A model generated the notes under the pieces. That model was not told the DNA's origin. It did no database searches and saw only the letters and a program-made list of their open reading frames with translations. DNA of 64,000 bases from Alphaproteobacteria bacterium (GTDB lineage: Bacteria > Pseudomonadota > Alphaproteobacteria > Rickettsiales > UBA1997), in assembly GCA_021151765.1 (NCBI GenBank), contig JAGKWR010000012.1, positions 1 to 64,000 on the forward strand, written 5' to 3'. The position numbers and the translations under genes are program-made. Positions 37,182 to 47,469 of the stretch are shown piece by piece. Numbering within the stretch: position 1 is the stretch's first letter; each line of letters starts with the position of its first letter.

Positions 37182-39455
37182 TTACGCGTCTTGTAAGAAA
37201 CTTTTCAAAAGTTTTGAACGTTTTGGATGTTGCAGTTTTTTCAACGCTTTAGCTTCGATTTGACGAATACGTTCACGAGTAACCGAGAATTGTTTACCAA
37301 CTTCTTCCAAAGTGTGATCCGTAACCATTCCGATACCAAAACGCATACGCAAAACACGCTCTTCACGCGGCGTTAAAGATGACAACATTTGCGCTGTAAC
37401 TTCTTTCAACTTCGAGTGTGACGCAGCATCAAAAGGCATTACCGCAGTTTTGTCTTCGATAAAATCACCCAAAATGCTATCTTCATCATCACCTGAAACT
37501 GGAGATTCCAAACTCACCGGATCTTTCGAAGTACGCAAAACTTTACGAACTTTATCAACTGGCATTAAAAGCTTGTCAGCGATTTCTTGCGCATCTGGCG
37601 CTCTTCCAAGTTCTTGAGTTAATTGACGCGAAGTTTTGACGATTTTGTTAATCGTTTCCACCATGTGAATTGGAATACGAATTGTGCGTGATTGATCGGC
37701 AATAGCACGAGTAATTGCCTGACGAATCCACCAAGTGGCATAGGTCGAAAATTTATAACCACGACGATATTCGAATTTATCAACAGCGCGCATCAAACCA
37801 ATATTACCTTCTTGGATCAAATCCAAAAATTGCAAACCACGATTGGTATATTTTTTGGCAATTGACACCACCAAACGCAAGTTGGCTTCAATCATTTCTT
37901 TTTTGGCTTTTAACTCTTCGTTTTGGCTTTTTCTGACTGTATTAATCAACGCTTTGAAATCAGGCAAATTCAAACCCATGATTTTGGTAATTTTCAAAAT
38001 GCGAGTTTGAATATCTAAAATCTTTTCTTTTTCAGCCTCGTAAAATGCCGCCCATCTTCTTTCTTTAACAGCAGCGATTTTTTCAATCCATTTTTCGCCG
38101 GCTTCCAAACCAACGTAATATTTCAAAAAGTCAGTTTTATCAACGCTGTGTTGCTGCGACAAACGCAACAATTCGATCTCAATTCCGATAATTTTATCGT
38201 AAGCTTCATAAAGTTGATCAACCAAAGCTTTAATCAAAGAATCGTTGAAACTTACTTCCGCAGAAATTCGCAAGAAATCAGCTTTCAATTTTTGAATATC
38301 TTTGTCTGCTTCAATTTGTTCGCGAGTTTTATCAGCAGTTTTGTCCAAGATTTTTTGGCAAATATTGGCGATTTTTTGGAACAAATCGAGCATCTTAGGC
38401 ATCAAAATTCTTTCCATTGAAACGAATGATACTACGCTTTCATCGATTTCTTCTAACTCTTCATCTTCAAACATTGATTCTTCTTCAGCAGCATCAACTT
38501 GATCATTAATGATCGCAGTCACATCTTCTTCGCTGGCTTGTGGATCTTGCAGAAGTTCTAGAGCTTGTTTCTCACTATTCTTCATCATTTCTTCCAACTC
38601 AGAATTATAAGTCTCATCAATTCTAATGATATCACGAAGAAGAATTGTACCGCCAGACAAGCCGTTGTACCACTCAATAAAATGCTTCATAATCATCGGG
38701 CTTTGATACAAAGCTTGAACAGTTTTGTTGCGACCTTCTTCAATACGCATCGCAATCGCAACTTCATCTTCACGAGTTAGAAGTTTAACTGTACTCATCG
38801 ATTTCAGATAAGTTTTAACCGAATCTTCTGAGCGTTTTTGGCTTTTTTCATCATCTTTTGCCAAAGAACCATCTTCTAATTTGTCTAGATCATCTTCTTT
38901 TTCGACGATTTGAATTTTGAATTCGCCCAAAATATCTAAAATACGATCTAATTTTTTCGGATCGATGTCAGAATCAATATGTTCATTAATTTGGTCAAAA
39001 GTCAAAAAACCTTGGGATTTACCCAAAGCCATCAAGGCTTTTAGTTTATCACCAAGCTCAGTTGATAACTTTTTGCCTTCTTCATCTTTTTGATGCAAAG
39101 CCGATTTTACACCTTGGATAAGTTGAAACTTTTCAGCCAAAGCTACTGTTTTGTCATGAATTGCTGTTGCCAATTTTGATTTTGACTTCACAACTTTTGG
39201 CTTAACAATTTTTTCTTTTTTCTCTTTAACCGGTTTTTCTTTAACAATTTTAATAGTTTTTTCTTTCAAGTCTTTCTTTGGCTTAGTATCTAAATCGCGC
39301 ACCTCAACTTTAGAGATCTTTTTTACAGCTTTGATTGGCGCAGATTTTTTTACTACCACTTTCTTTTTTTCAACTTTTTTAACCGTGGCTTTCTTAGCAA
39401 CTGCCTTTTTCACTACAGTTTTTACCACTTTTTTAGCCTTACTTTTTGTTGCCAT
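37182..39455 (-). CDS. rpoD: RNA polymerase sigma factor RpoD with a lysine-rich N-terminal extension
   Basis: Primary sigma-70 factor, 757 residues. From about residue 95 it shows region 1.1, a long non-conserved region, region 2 ([23 protein letters not shown] and [10 protein letters not shown]), region 3 and region 4 ([33 protein letters not shown]). Residues 1-94 are an unusual lysine-rich tail with [14 protein letters not shown] and similar repeats, like the tail of the CsoR-fold protein. It lies 17 bp after dnaG, preserving the classic dnaG-rpoD order. The giant gene follows after 154 bp. Confidence 0.97.
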   Translation of the reverse strand: MATKSKAKKVVKTVVKKAVAKKATVKKVEKKKVVVKKSAPIKAVKKISKVEVRDLDTKPKKDLKEKTIKIVKEKPVKEKKEKIVKPKVVKSKSKLATAIHDKTVALAEKFQLIQGVKSALHQKDEEGKKLSTELGDKLKALMALGKSQGFLTFDQINEHIDSDIDPKKLDRILDILGEFKIQIVEKEDDLDKLEDGSLAKDDEKSQKRSEDSVKTYLKSMSTVKLLTREDEVAIAMRIEEGRNKTVQALYQSPMIMKHFIEWYNGLSGGTILLRDIIRIDETYNSELEEMMKNSEKQALELLQDPQASEEDVTAIINDQVDAAEEESMFEDEELEEIDESVVSFVSMERILMPKMLDLFQKIANICQKILDKTADKTREQIEADKDIQKLKADFLRISAEVSFNDSLIKALVDQLYEAYDKIIGIEIELLRLSQQHSVDKTDFLKYYVGLEAGEKWIEKIAAVKERRWAAFYEAEKEKILDIQTRILKITKIMGLNLPDFKALINTVRKSQNEELKAKKEMIEANLRLVVSIAKKYTNRGLQFLDLIQEGNIGLMRAVDKFEYRRGYKFSTYATWWIRQAITRAIADQSRTIRIPIHMVETINKIVKTSRQLTQELGRAPDAQEIADKLLMPVDKVRKVLRTSKDPVSLESPVSGDDEDSILGDFIEDKTAVMPFDAASHSKLKEVTAQMLSSLTPREERVLRMRFGIGMVTDHTLEEVGKQFSVTRERIRQIEAKALKKLQHPKRSKLLKSFLQDA

Positions 39456-39472
39456 ATTTCCTCTGAAAAATT

Positions 39473-41311
39473 TTAAGCAATGTCTTTCTCAAGCGCTAGA
39501 ATCTTGCGCTCAAGTGAGTTTTTATATTCGAAAATTTCTTTGATTTTCTGATTTGTTATTGCGCTTTGATGAGTTTCAATTTCATCAATTTTACCCAAAG
39601 CTTCTTTATATTGCTGATCTACTTGAAGTAATAAATCTTTCAAAAGTAGAGTGCTTAATTTGATTTGCGCTAAGTCTAAGCTAAGGGTTTGAATGCTTGC
39701 AAGTACATTCTTTATATCATTTAAATCGTTACTTGCCACAGAATTTTCAAGGGCTTTTAAAATTTGATTTGATTCCAAGTCTTGATTTTCTTCAACCAAG
39801 CCGATTACCAAATCTTTGATAATTGTCATTTCATCGCTGAAAAAATGCAATTCATGTAAATCAAAATTGTCATCGTTGAAACTCGCCAATTGCGGGAATT
39901 TTATGAGCAAAGAAATGATTGCTCTGGCGATATTTTTACCAGCATGATTTACAACCGCAGCTTGAATATTATTGGCTTTATGACTACTAATTTTCGCCAT
40001 ATTTTTACTGCCAACCACTTTATTTTTTGACGCAATTTCACGCCCCAAAACGAAAAGCTGATCTTTAAAAAAGTATGAAAAATGTCGTTTGGACGTGTCA
40101 TCTTTTATGGCTTCAACTTTATTCATCAAATTAGTTTCTAACTTGGCTTTTGATTCGGCGCTTATTTTATCTTTACGCTCAATTCCCAAATCTGCCAAAG
40201 CGAAATCAAATAGACTTTGCGACAACGGAATTGCATCAACGAACTGTTTTTCTAGTTCAGACGCACCAAATTGTTTAATGAAATCATCCGGATCAAGCTG
40301 ATTAGGCAAAAAGGCAAAAGCGATGTTTTTTTTCGCTGTAATTAACGGCAAAGCAATTTCAGCAACTCTTTTCGCAGCGCGTATTCCGGCAGAATCACCA
40401 TCCAAACAAATTACAATTTTATCAGTTGTGAAGAATAATTCTTTTAAATGTTCAGCACCTAATGCCGTGCCAAGACCGGCAACCACATTTTCTACACCAT
40501 TAATCGCCAGCGAAATTGTATCCATATAACCTTCAACCACAACGGCGTAACCTTTAGAGAATATTGGTTTGCGCGCGAAATGAAAATTATACAAAGTTTG
40601 GCTTTTTTTGAAAACTTCTGTTTCGGCAGAATTTAAATATTTGGGCAAATCATCGGCAATTGTACGCCCACCAAAAGCAATAACTTGGCCTTTTTTATTA
40701 GTGATTGGGAAAACCACACGGTTGCGCAATTTATCGTACAGTTTTTTCTGATCATTGCGCCCAACTACTCCGCAACCTGCTATTTCTGATTCTGAAAAGC
40801 CTTTTGCTTCCAAAAATTTTGTTAAAGCTTCGTAAGAATTTAGGGCAAAACCGAGACGAAACTTTTTAATATTATCCGCAGAAATTTTACGCTTTTGCAA
40901 ATAAGACAGTGCTGTTCTGCCAGCATCTGAAATTAAATTATTTTCGAAGAATTGGCATATTGTTTCCAAGATCAATAAATCGCGCGATAGCCTCTCTTCT
41001 TTGACTTCATCGAACTGAACTTTTGGGATCGGAATCGAAAAATCAGCAGCTAATTTCGTTACCGCATCGGGATAAGTCATGCCTTCATTTTGCATGACGA
41101 AACTGATCACATCGCCATGCGCCGCACAGCCAAAACAATGATAAAAACCTTTTTGATCGTTGACCGTAAAAGAAGGTGATTTTTCGTTATGAAATGGACA
41201 CAAACCGCTAAATTCTTTGCCGCGTAATTTTAGCTTAACTTTTTTGCCAACAACTTCTGAAACCAGAATTGAAGATCTTAATTTGTCCGGAAAATCTTTA
41301 GGAAAAATCAT
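39473..41311 (-). CDS. dnaG: DNA primase
   Basis: Synthesises RNA primers at the replication fork. It has the N-terminal zinc ribbon [11 protein letters not shown]...YHCFGC near 39-62, the Toprim domain with VVEGYMDTI near 265 and [12 protein letters not shown] near 307, and a C-terminal DnaB-binding region. I chose the ATG at 41311 (612 residues) over the TTG at 41314, because AGGTG stands four bases before the ATG. It begins 7 bp after the kinase-family gene and precedes rpoD. Confidence 0.96.
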   Translation of the reverse strand: MIFPKDFPDKLRSSILVSEVVGKKVKLKLRGKEFSGLCPFHNEKSPSFTVNDQKGFYHCFGCAAHGDVISFVMQNEGMTYPDAVTKLAADFSIPIPKVQFDEVKEERLSRDLLILETICQFFENNLISDAGRTALSYLQKRKISADNIKKFRLGFALNSYEALTKFLEAKGFSESEIAGCGVVGRNDQKKLYDKLRNRVVFPITNKKGQVIAFGGRTIADDLPKYLNSAETEVFKKSQTLYNFHFARKPIFSKGYAVVVEGYMDTISLAINGVENVVAGLGTALGAEHLKELFFTTDKIVICLDGDSAGIRAAKRVAEIALPLITAKKNIAFAFLPNQLDPDDFIKQFGASELEKQFVDAIPLSQSLFDFALADLGIERKDKISAESKAKLETNLMNKVEAIKDDTSKRHFSYFFKDQLFVLGREIASKNKVVGSKNMAKISSHKANNIQAAVVNHAGKNIARAIISLLIKFPQLASFNDDNFDLHELHFFSDEMTIIKDLVIGLVEENQDLESNQILKALENSVASNDLNDIKNVLASIQTLSLDLAQIKLSTLLLKDLLLQVDQQYKEALGKIDEIETHQSAITNQKIKEIFEYKNSLERKILALEKDIA

Positions 41312-41318
41312 CAATCAC

Positions 41319-41945
41319 CTAGTAAGAAAAATTCCACATAACATTGAAAATCATCATCGTAGTGGAAAAACCAATCGGAATTAAAAAGTTATCATCAATA
41401 CGCAAAAAGCTTGGGCGCGCTTCCAACAAAGTAACGATTATCACTGCGAAGACTCCGAAAAAATAATACCAAAAACTCGAGTGATAAAACATACCACAAG
41501 AAACCAGTATTATCAAAGCACTAATGAAGAAAGCTAAAGTACCATTTTTAGTTTTTTCGAAGAATGGTTCACTTGGAAAATTACGTCCAATTATCGCCGC
41601 GGAAGCATCAGAAATTGCTAAAATAAAAAATGCCGCAACCGCAATTTCTGCTGGGAAAAATAAAAAGTTGATAGTTGCCGCCAAAGCTACCCAACTAGCG
41701 CCGCACAGGTTATTACCATTACGTTCATGCTCACGCAAAATAATGCCAAACAGTTTTACAAAGATATTTTGCACAACCAAATTTTTACGACGTGAATAAT
41801 CAAGCGAAACCACAATTGCTGCCGCCGCCGCGAAAATAGTAACACTGATCCATTTGCCAAGCGAGCAATAAGTAAGCGGAATTATCACCAACAAAATGTG
41901 GAAAAGTTTACGATAAATTTCGTTTCGCAAAGAGATTTGTGCCAT
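41319..41945 (-). CDS. Diacylglycerol/polyprenol kinase family membrane protein
   Basis: A 208-residue polytopic membrane protein resembling the SEC59/DGK1/VTE5 CTP-dependent lipid kinases and, more distantly, phosphatidate cytidylyltransferase. EIYRKLFHILLVIIP lies near the N-terminus and ISDASAAIIGRNF near 108-120 resembles the D-x-x-A/G-x-x-x-G-R motif of the family. About seven hydrophobic segments are visible. The lipid substrate is unknown. It heads the dnaG-rpoD string. Confidence 0.75.
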   Translation of the reverse strand: MAQISLRNEIYRKLFHILLVIIPLTYCSLGKWISVTIFAAAAAIVVSLDYSRRKNLVVQNIFVKLFGIILREHERNGNNLCGASWVALAATINFLFFPAEIAVAAFFILAISDASAAIIGRNFPSEPFFEKTKNGTLAFFISALIILVSCGMFYHSSFWYYFFGVFAVIIVTLLEARPSFLRIDDNFLIPIGFSTTMMIFNVMWNFSY

Positions 41946-42043
41946 AGAGAAGATTCTTAATTATGCGCCTAAAATTAATTTTGGCCTTTAAATTTGAGAT
42001 AAGGCAACGCGATAATACTCACGCTCCGCTGTGCGGAATTCAA

Positions 42044-42063
42044 AACGCGTAAAAACACGCGTT
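42044..42063 (-). terminator. hairpin at the end of ftsB
   Basis: A perfect 7-bp stem, AACGCGT (42044-42050) and ACGCGTT (42057-42063), overlaps the ftsB stop codon. On the minus strand it is followed by TTTTG, so it is a probable weak terminator for pdhA-pdhB-ftsB. Confidence 0.55.
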
Positions 42064-42400
42064 AATTTTTAGCTGATCTTTTTTCTTGATAAACCACGAC
42101 TTCGTTCTTGCCAGCGTAACCCAAAACTTTGCGGGCTTGTTCATCTAAAAGATCAAGGTCGAGAGAATTTAAATTCATTCCTTCAACCATATTTTGTTTA
42201 GCTTGCATCTTGTTCACCAAGTCTTGTTTGATAGTTTCTTTGTTAACAACTTGATGACGCAAAGCGCGATATTCGAAATAACCTTTTTGGCCAAACAACG
42301 TGCAAAAAACAAAATAACAAATCACCGCAATGCCAATAGAATAGCCGATAAAGAGTGATTTGGTTATATTGTGTTTTTTGACGAAGTTATACAACAACAT
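42062..42400 (-). CDS. ftsB: Septum formation initiator FtsB/DivIC-like protein
   Basis: Short bitopic division protein of 112 residues: a membrane segment at about 14-37, a YFEYRAL entry to a short coiled coil and the C-terminal LDLDLLDEQARKVLGYAGKNEVVVY typical of FtsB/DivIC in alphaproteobacteria. It starts 2 bp after pdhB, an arrangement that is common in alphaproteobacteria (there usually between eno and pdhA). Confidence 0.88.
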   Translation of the reverse strand: MLLYNFVKKHNITKSLFIGYSIGIAVICYFVFCTLFGQKGYFEYRALRHQVVNKETIKQDLVNKMQAKQNMVEGMNLNSLDLDLLDEQARKVLGYAGKNEVVVYQEKRSAKN

Positions 42401-42402
42401 GG

Positions 42403-43398
42403 TTATTCTTGATTGCGATACATTAATTCTTTAGCAGCCGCAACGATGTTAACCGCTTTTGGCAAAGCTAATCTTTCGAGATTAGCCGCATATGGAAGTG
42501 GCGCATCGATACTTGCAAGTTTTTTCACCGGAGCGTCTAAATAATCAAAAGCTTGTTCCATTAAGACCGAAGCAATTTCGCTACCAATCGATGCAAAAGG
42601 GAAGCCTTCTTCAACTGTAATGCAGCGCGAAGTCTTTTTTACCGACTCAACAATAGTTTCATGATCCAAAGGACGGATTGTGCGCAAATCAATAACTTCA
42701 GCTTCAATACCTTCTTTAGCTAATTCTTCTGCAGCTTCCAAAGCATATTTTACCACCAAAGAAAAGGCGACAATCGTAACATCACTGCCTTCGCGAAGAA
42801 CTTTTGCTTTACCGATTTCAACAACGTGATCGTCATCATATTCTTCTTCAAAAGTGAAGCCGTAAGTGATTTCATTTTCCAAAACCACAACTGGATTTGG
42901 ATCACGAATTGCAGCTTTCATCAAACCCTTGGCATCAGCTGCTGAGTAAGGAGCGACAACTTTCAAACCGGGAATTGAACCGTACCAAGCTGCGTAGCAT
43001 TGTGAGTGTTGTGCACCAACGCGTGATGCTGCGCCATTTGGGCCGCGGAAAACGATCGGACAACGAACTTGACCACCAGACATGTAGTTGGTTTTAGCAG
43101 CAGAGTTGACGATTTGGTCAATTGCTTGCATAGCGAAGTTGAAAGTCATGAATTCTACGATCGGTTTCAAACCAGCAAAAGCTGAACCAACCGCGATACC
43201 AGTAAAACCATGTTCAGTGATTGGAGTATCGATCACTCTTTTCGCACCGAATTCTGCCAATAAACCTTGGGTAACTTTATAAGCGCCGTTATATTCAGCG
43301 ACTTCTTCACCCATAACGAAAACTTCTGGAGTAGTTCTCATTTCCTCTGCCATTCCTTCACGAAGAGCTTCACGAACTGTTAATTTTCTAAGTGCCAT
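42403..43398 (-). CDS. pdhB: Pyruvate dehydrogenase E1 component, beta subunit
   Basis: Beta chain of the heterotetrameric E1 enzyme that decarboxylates pyruvate. The 331-residue protein has [33 protein letters not shown] at 8-40, the [22 protein letters not shown] block near 50-71 and a normal C-terminus. It lacks the lipoyl domain that some alphaproteobacterial PdhB carry at the N-terminus. It follows pdhA by 12 bp. The E2 and E3 genes are not in the window. Confidence 0.97.
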   Translation of the reverse strand: MALRKLTVREALREGMAEEMRTTPEVFVMGEEVAEYNGAYKVTQGLLAEFGAKRVIDTPITEHGFTGIAVGSAFAGLKPIVEFMTFNFAMQAIDQIVNSAAKTNYMSGGQVRCPIVFRGPNGAASRVGAQHSQCYAAWYGSIPGLKVVAPYSAADAKGLMKAAIRDPNPVVVLENEITYGFTFEEEYDDDHVVEIGKAKVLREGSDVTIVAFSLVVKYALEAAEELAKEGIEAEVIDLRTIRPLDHETIVESVKKTSRCITVEEGFPFASIGSEIASVLMEQAFDYLDAPVKKLASIDAPLPYAANLERLALPKAVNIVAAAKELMYRNQE

Positions 43399-43410
43399 AG
43401 TCGTAATAAA

Positions 43411-44427
43411 TTAGTTATAAATTTCGGTCATCAATTCAGACTCATCCGGTTCCGGAGAGTTTTTCGCAAACTCGGTAATTTCATTTACTTCGTTTTTAAC
43501 ATGATCGTCGATTTTTTTGATCTCATCCTCAGTCGCAACTTTGTTATCAAAAATGTAAGTGCGTAAAGAATCGATCGGATCAGCTTCTTTTTTGCAATTT
43601 ACTTCTTCTTTTGAACGATAAGTCGCCGGATCAGACATTGAGTGACCGCGATAACGATAAGTATCTAATTCTAAAATAACTGGACCGTTGCCAGAACGAG
43701 CATAATCAACCCATTTTTGCGCACCATTAATTACGTCAAAAACGTCCATACCGTTGATTTTTTCACCCGGAATGTTGAAACCGATTCCACGTTTGTAAAG
43801 TTCATCAATTGAAGAAGCGCGTTTAAGCGAAGTTCCCATCGCGTAATGGTTATTTTCAATGATGAAAAGCACTGGCAAATTCCACAATTTTGCCATGTTG
43901 AAAGCTTCATAAACTTGGCCTTGATGCGCCGCGCCGTCACCGAAATAACAGTAAGTTACGTTTTTATTGCCCAAATAATTATCAGCAAAAGCCAAACCAG
44001 CACCGATTGGAACTGAAGCGCCGACGATTCCGTGTCCACCGTAGAAATGTTTTTCCAAATCAAACAAGTGCATTGAACCACCTTTGCCTTTTGAAGATCC
44101 ATCCTTACGACCAAGCAATTCTGCCATGATTTTTTTCGGATCAGAACCAACAGAAATCATGTGACCGTGATCACGGTAAGTTGTGATAACTTTATCGCCA
44201 TCTTTCATGGTGTGACGCATACCAGTAGCGATCGCTTCTTGACCAATATACAAATGGCAGAAACCAGCAATCAAACCCATGCCGTAAAGTTGACCGGCTT
44301 TTTCTTCAAAGCGACGAATCAACAACATTTCTTGATAAAAGCTCAGCAACTCTTTTTTGCTAAACATATTAGACATCTCTTTTTTCGATGTCGCAACTTC
44401 CGGCTTAGCGCCTGATTTTTTGCTCAT
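43411..44427 (-). CDS. pdhA: Pyruvate dehydrogenase E1 component, alpha subunit
   Basis: Alpha chain of pyruvate dehydrogenase E1, which binds thiamine diphosphate. The 338-residue protein carries the ThDP motif GDGAAHQGQVYEAFNMAKLWNLPVLFIIENN near 172-202, and the phosphorylation-loop-like YRYRGHSMSDPATYR near 273-287. ATG start at 44427. A candidate promoter lies 108 bp upstream, and pdhB and ftsB follow closely. Confidence 0.97.
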   Translation of the reverse strand: MSKKSGAKPEVATSKKEMSNMFSKKELLSFYQEMLLIRRFEEKAGQLYGMGLIAGFCHLYIGQEAIATGMRHTMKDGDKVITTYRDHGHMISVGSDPKKIMAELLGRKDGSSKGKGGSMHLFDLEKHFYGGHGIVGASVPIGAGLAFADNYLGNKNVTYCYFGDGAAHQGQVYEAFNMAKLWNLPVLFIIENNHYAMGTSLKRASSIDELYKRGIGFNIPGEKINGMDVFDVINGAQKWVDYARSGNGPVILELDTYRYRGHSMSDPATYRSKEEVNCKKEADPIDSLRTYIFDNKVATEDEIKKIDDHVKNEVNEITEFAKNSPEPDESELMTEIYN

Positions 44428-44534
44428 ATTTTATTAAATTAAAGTGTGAGAATTTGAATAATTTGAACGGTAGTCAGCGATTAATTCTGACTAATTTGTA
44501 TAGGTAAATTCAGCTCGTTTCAAAAAGGGCGATC

Positions 44535-44562
44535 TGTCTAAGGATCGAAAAATAAAAGTCAA
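44535..44562 (-). promoter_or_regulatory. candidate pdhA promoter
   Basis: On the minus strand, TTGACT (44562-44557), a 16-bp spacer and TAGACA (44540-44535) precede GATCGCCC. A short inverted repeat, CGATC...GATCG (about 44530-44547), spans the -10 box and might be an operator. Confidence 0.5.
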
Positions 44563-44574
44563 ATTGGCAGCCGC

Positions 44575-44988
44575 TTAATATTTCGGCGGAATTGAGGAAG
44601 TAGGCACTGAAATTAAAGCGTCATGCAATAAATTTTGAAATGCCGTTAAAATAATTATCCCAGCTTTACAAATCGCAATACTCGAAATTGTGAAATAAAG
44701 TAGAATCATAAAAATTTTTGCAGCGTTTTCGACAATTATTCGACGATAAAAGGCCCAATTTTCTTCCTCTATTTTTTCAACAACTTTTTTCTCTCTTTCG
44801 TGATCTCGCAACATTTTATCTTTTTGCTTTATGAGATCATTTTTGGATTTTTGTCTTTCATTTTCTTTCGTAGATTCCCTCTTCTTAAATTCACGCGCAC
44901 CAGTTTTGCTTTGTACTTTTATGGTAGATTTTTTCTGCAATTGCGTTTTCAGTAATTGCGACAATATTTCCTGTACTTGTTGTGACAT
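44575..44988 (-). CDS. Uncharacterised coiled-coil protein with a membrane segment
   Basis: A 137-residue protein I do not recognise. Residues 1-75 are highly charged and likely coiled coil, rich in Lys, Glu and Arg (REFKKRESTKENERQKSKN). A hydrophobic stretch at about 88-117 is probably one or two membrane helices, and a short tail ends in SSIPPKY. ATG start at 44988. It lies upstream of pdhA on the same strand, 147 bp away, and is divergent from znuB. Confidence 0.6.
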   Translation of the reverse strand: MSQQVQEILSQLLKTQLQKKSTIKVQSKTGAREFKKRESTKENERQKSKNDLIKQKDKMLRDHEREKKVVEKIEEENWAFYRRIIVENAAKIFMILLYFTISSIAICKAGIIILTAFQNLLHDALISVPTSSIPPKY

Positions 44989-45027
44989 AATCTTTTCAAA
45001 TTTCTGCTAATTTTTACGAAAAACTAA

Positions 45028-45822
45028 GTGATCGAGATCTTTCTTATCAAGCCTTTTTTGGCACTTCTACTAATTACTGTTTCCTGTTCTATTTTAGGAA
45101 TTTTTGTACTGTGGAAAAAACTCGCTTACTTTGGTGAAGGGCTTTCTCATTCGATAATTCTCGGAATCATTTTAGGAGCATTTTTCAATTCCGGACAGAT
45201 TATTACTTTGTCATTATTTGCCATAATTTTTGCACTTTTGGTTGAAATTTCTTCATGGAATAAAATTTTTTCCAAAAGCACTTTAATCGCTATTTGTTCG
45301 TATTTTTGTATTGCTATTGCCTTGATATTGAATGATTTATTGCACGTTAAAATGTCACTCAATTCTTATATTTTTGGCGATATTTTAATTGTCGAAAATA
45401 ATGATTTATTGGCTTTATCAGTTTTAAGTTTGATAAGTTTACTCTATTACAAATTAGCTTTTCGCAAAGTTTTGCTTATTAACATTAATCAAGATTTAGC
45501 TCGAATTGAAGGCATAAAAATCAATCTATGGAATTTATCTTTCGCTATTTTACTAGCTTTGACCATAGCTTTCAGCGTTAGAATTGTCGGTGTTTTTTTG
45601 ATGACAGCATTACTAATTTTACCTGCTGCAACTGCACGTATTTTTTCCAAATCAGCTACAACAATGGCAATTATCAGCTTAAGTTTCGGAATCGTAATTT
45701 CTGCCGCGTCCTTCAAAATAGCTGACATCTTTGATTTAGCAGCAAACTCTACAGTAATTGCCTTATTTTGTTTGACTTTTTTTGCTTCACTAACTTTTAA
45801 AAAATTACTTAAAAATGCTTAA
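45028..45822 (+). CDS. znuB: Zinc/manganese ABC transporter permease ZnuB
   Basis: Membrane component of an ABC-3 family metal importer, most likely for zinc. The 264-residue protein has about eight membrane segments, KLAYFGEGLSHSIILGIILG near 31-50 and VGVFLMTALLILPAATAR near 187-204. Start is GTG at 45028. The matching ATPase (znuC) and binding protein (znuA) are not adjacent. It overlaps hemH by 8 bp. Confidence 0.88.
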   Translation: MIEIFLIKPFLALLLITVSCSILGIFVLWKKLAYFGEGLSHSIILGIILGAFFNSGQIITLSLFAIIFALLVEISSWNKIFSKSTLIAICSYFCIAIALILNDLLHVKMSLNSYIFGDILIVENNDLLALSVLSLISLLYYKLAFRKVLLININQDLARIEGIKINLWNLSFAILLALTIAFSVRIVGVFLMTALLILPAATARIFSKSATTMAIISLSFGIVISAASFKIADIFDLAANSTVIALFCLTFFASLTFKKLLKNA

Positions 45823-46939
45823 ATCTAAACGTCGTACTGCCGTTGTTTTATTTAATTTAGGAGGTCCGAAAGATCTCGAATCAGTTCAGCCATTTTTGTT
45901 TAACTTATTTAACGACAAAGCGATTATTAATTTGATCCAACCTTTTCGTTATTTACTGGCGAAACTTATTTCTAGCCGTCGCGCCGAAAAATCTAAAAAG
46001 ATTTATTCGCAAATTGGCGGCAAATCACCGCTGCTTGAAATCACCCTGAATCAAGCTCACGCTTTAGAACAAGAATTATCGTTTTTGGGCGATTTTAAAG
46101 TTTTTGTTGCCATGCGATATGCCGAACCTTTCGCTACAGAAGTAGCTCAGAAAGTCATGGAATATGACCCAACTCACGCTATTTTATTACCACTTTATCC
46201 ACAATTTTCGACTACAACCAGCGAATCTTCTTTGTCTGATTTCGCTGATAAATTTACAAAAGCACAGCAACAATTTGGCAAAAAGATCGAAACTAAAATG
46301 GTTTGTTGCTACCCAGTAAGTGCACGTTTTATATCATCTCATGCTAACTTGATCAAACAAACTTTGATGACAATTTATGATGGAGATTTAAGCAAATTTC
46401 GCTTCTTATTTTCCGCTCATGGCTTACCGCAAAAAGTTATTGATGCGGGCGATCCATACGCTTTCCAAGTTGAGCAAACCACTAAAAAGGTTGTCGAAAA
46501 TTTGAGTCAACTTCTAAACGTTTCTGAAGATAAAATTGATTTTCGTGTTTGCTATCAATCAAAAGTCGGACCTCTGCAATGGACCGGACCAAGTTTGGAA
46601 TTTGAAATTAAACGCGCGGCTTTGGATCGTAAAAATCCAGTTGTAATTCCGATTGCATTCGTTTCTGAACATTCTGAAACCTTGGTCGAGCTTGACATTG
46701 ATTTCAAAAATATGGCTCACGAACTCGGAATTAAGAACTACTTGCGCGTTCCGGCTCTAAACTCTAACGGACAATTTATTCAATCTTTGTCAGAAATTTG
46801 TCAAATTGTAGCCAACGAATTTGAGCCAAGTGTCCAAACAGAATTTGGAGCTGTTAATAATGTCGAAAAGGCTGCGAGAATTTGTCCAAAAAAGTTTACA
46901 AAATGTCCAAATAAAAATTTCTGCAAAAACAATGATTAA
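45815..46939 (+). CDS. hemH: Ferrochelatase with C-terminal cysteine cluster
   Basis: Inserts ferrous iron into protoporphyrin IX, the last step of protoheme synthesis. The 374-residue protein has VVLFNLGGP near 10-18, the active-site SAHGLP near 205 and SEHSETLVELDI near 284. The C-terminus carries Cys357, Cys364 and Cys370, and Cys164/Cys165 lie in the middle, a pattern like the [2Fe-2S] ferrochelatases of Caulobacter and animals. It overlaps znuB and ybeY by 8 bp each. Confidence 0.95.
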   Translation: MLKSKRRTAVVLFNLGGPKDLESVQPFLFNLFNDKAIINLIQPFRYLLAKLISSRRAEKSKKIYSQIGGKSPLLEITLNQAHALEQELSFLGDFKVFVAMRYAEPFATEVAQKVMEYDPTHAILLPLYPQFSTTTSESSLSDFADKFTKAQQQFGKKIETKMVCCYPVSARFISSHANLIKQTLMTIYDGDLSKFRFLFSAHGLPQKVIDAGDPYAFQVEQTTKKVVENLSQLLNVSEDKIDFRVCYQSKVGPLQWTGPSLEFEIKRAALDRKNPVVIPIAFVSEHSETLVELDIDFKNMAHELGIKNYLRVPALNSNGQFIQSLSEICQIVANEFEPSVQTEFGAVNNVEKAARICPKKFTKCPNKNFCKNND

Positions 46940-47462
46940 CATCGAATTAGACATTCGTAGCAAAAAATGGTTAGCCGAAAAAAACATCGAGGAATTTATT
47001 CGGGAAACTTGCAAAGATTTGATTTTACTAACTGAAATCAAAAAAATTCTAACCGGAAATTCCGCCCAAAATATTGAATTAGAGCTGAGTGTAATTTTAG
47101 TTTCCGACGCTCAGATCAAAAAAATAAATCAACAGTTTCGTCAAAAAAACAAAGCAACCAACGTTTTATCTTTTCCTTCACTTGACGAAAATATGATTAG
47201 AAAAGTTGGCTTAAAAAAAGCAGTTTCGGGCCTTCCTTACTTGCTTCTTGGCGATATTATAATCGCCTACGAAACTTTAAAAAAAGAATCTCTTGCACAA
47301 AAAAAGAGTTTTCATGATCATCTTACGCACTTGATTTTACACAGCATTCTTCATCTTATCGGGTATGATCACGAAGAGGAAGAAATGGCAAACACCATGG
47401 AGAGCTTAGAAATTAAAATTCTCAAGAAGCTCGGAATTAAAAACCCCTATCAACAATTTTAA
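46932..47462 (+). CDS. ybeY: Endoribonuclease YbeY
   Basis: Metal-dependent single-strand RNase needed for 16S rRNA maturation and ribosome quality control. The ATG at 46932 gives 176 residues; a longer open frame lies inside hemH. The zinc site is HSILHLIGYDH near 141-151, equivalent to the H-x3-H-x5-H signature, and RQKNKATNVLSFP near 72 is typical. phoH, its frequent neighbour, is absent; corC follows after 7 bp as usual. Confidence 0.95.
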   Translation: MINIELDIRSKKWLAEKNIEEFIRETCKDLILLTEIKKILTGNSAQNIELELSVILVSDAQIKKINQQFRQKNKATNVLSFPSLDENMIRKVGLKKAVSGLPYLLLGDIIIAYETLKKESLAQKKSFHDHLTHLILHSILHLIGYDHEEEEMANTMESLEIKILKKLGIKNPYQQF

Positions 47463-47469
47463 CGAATAA

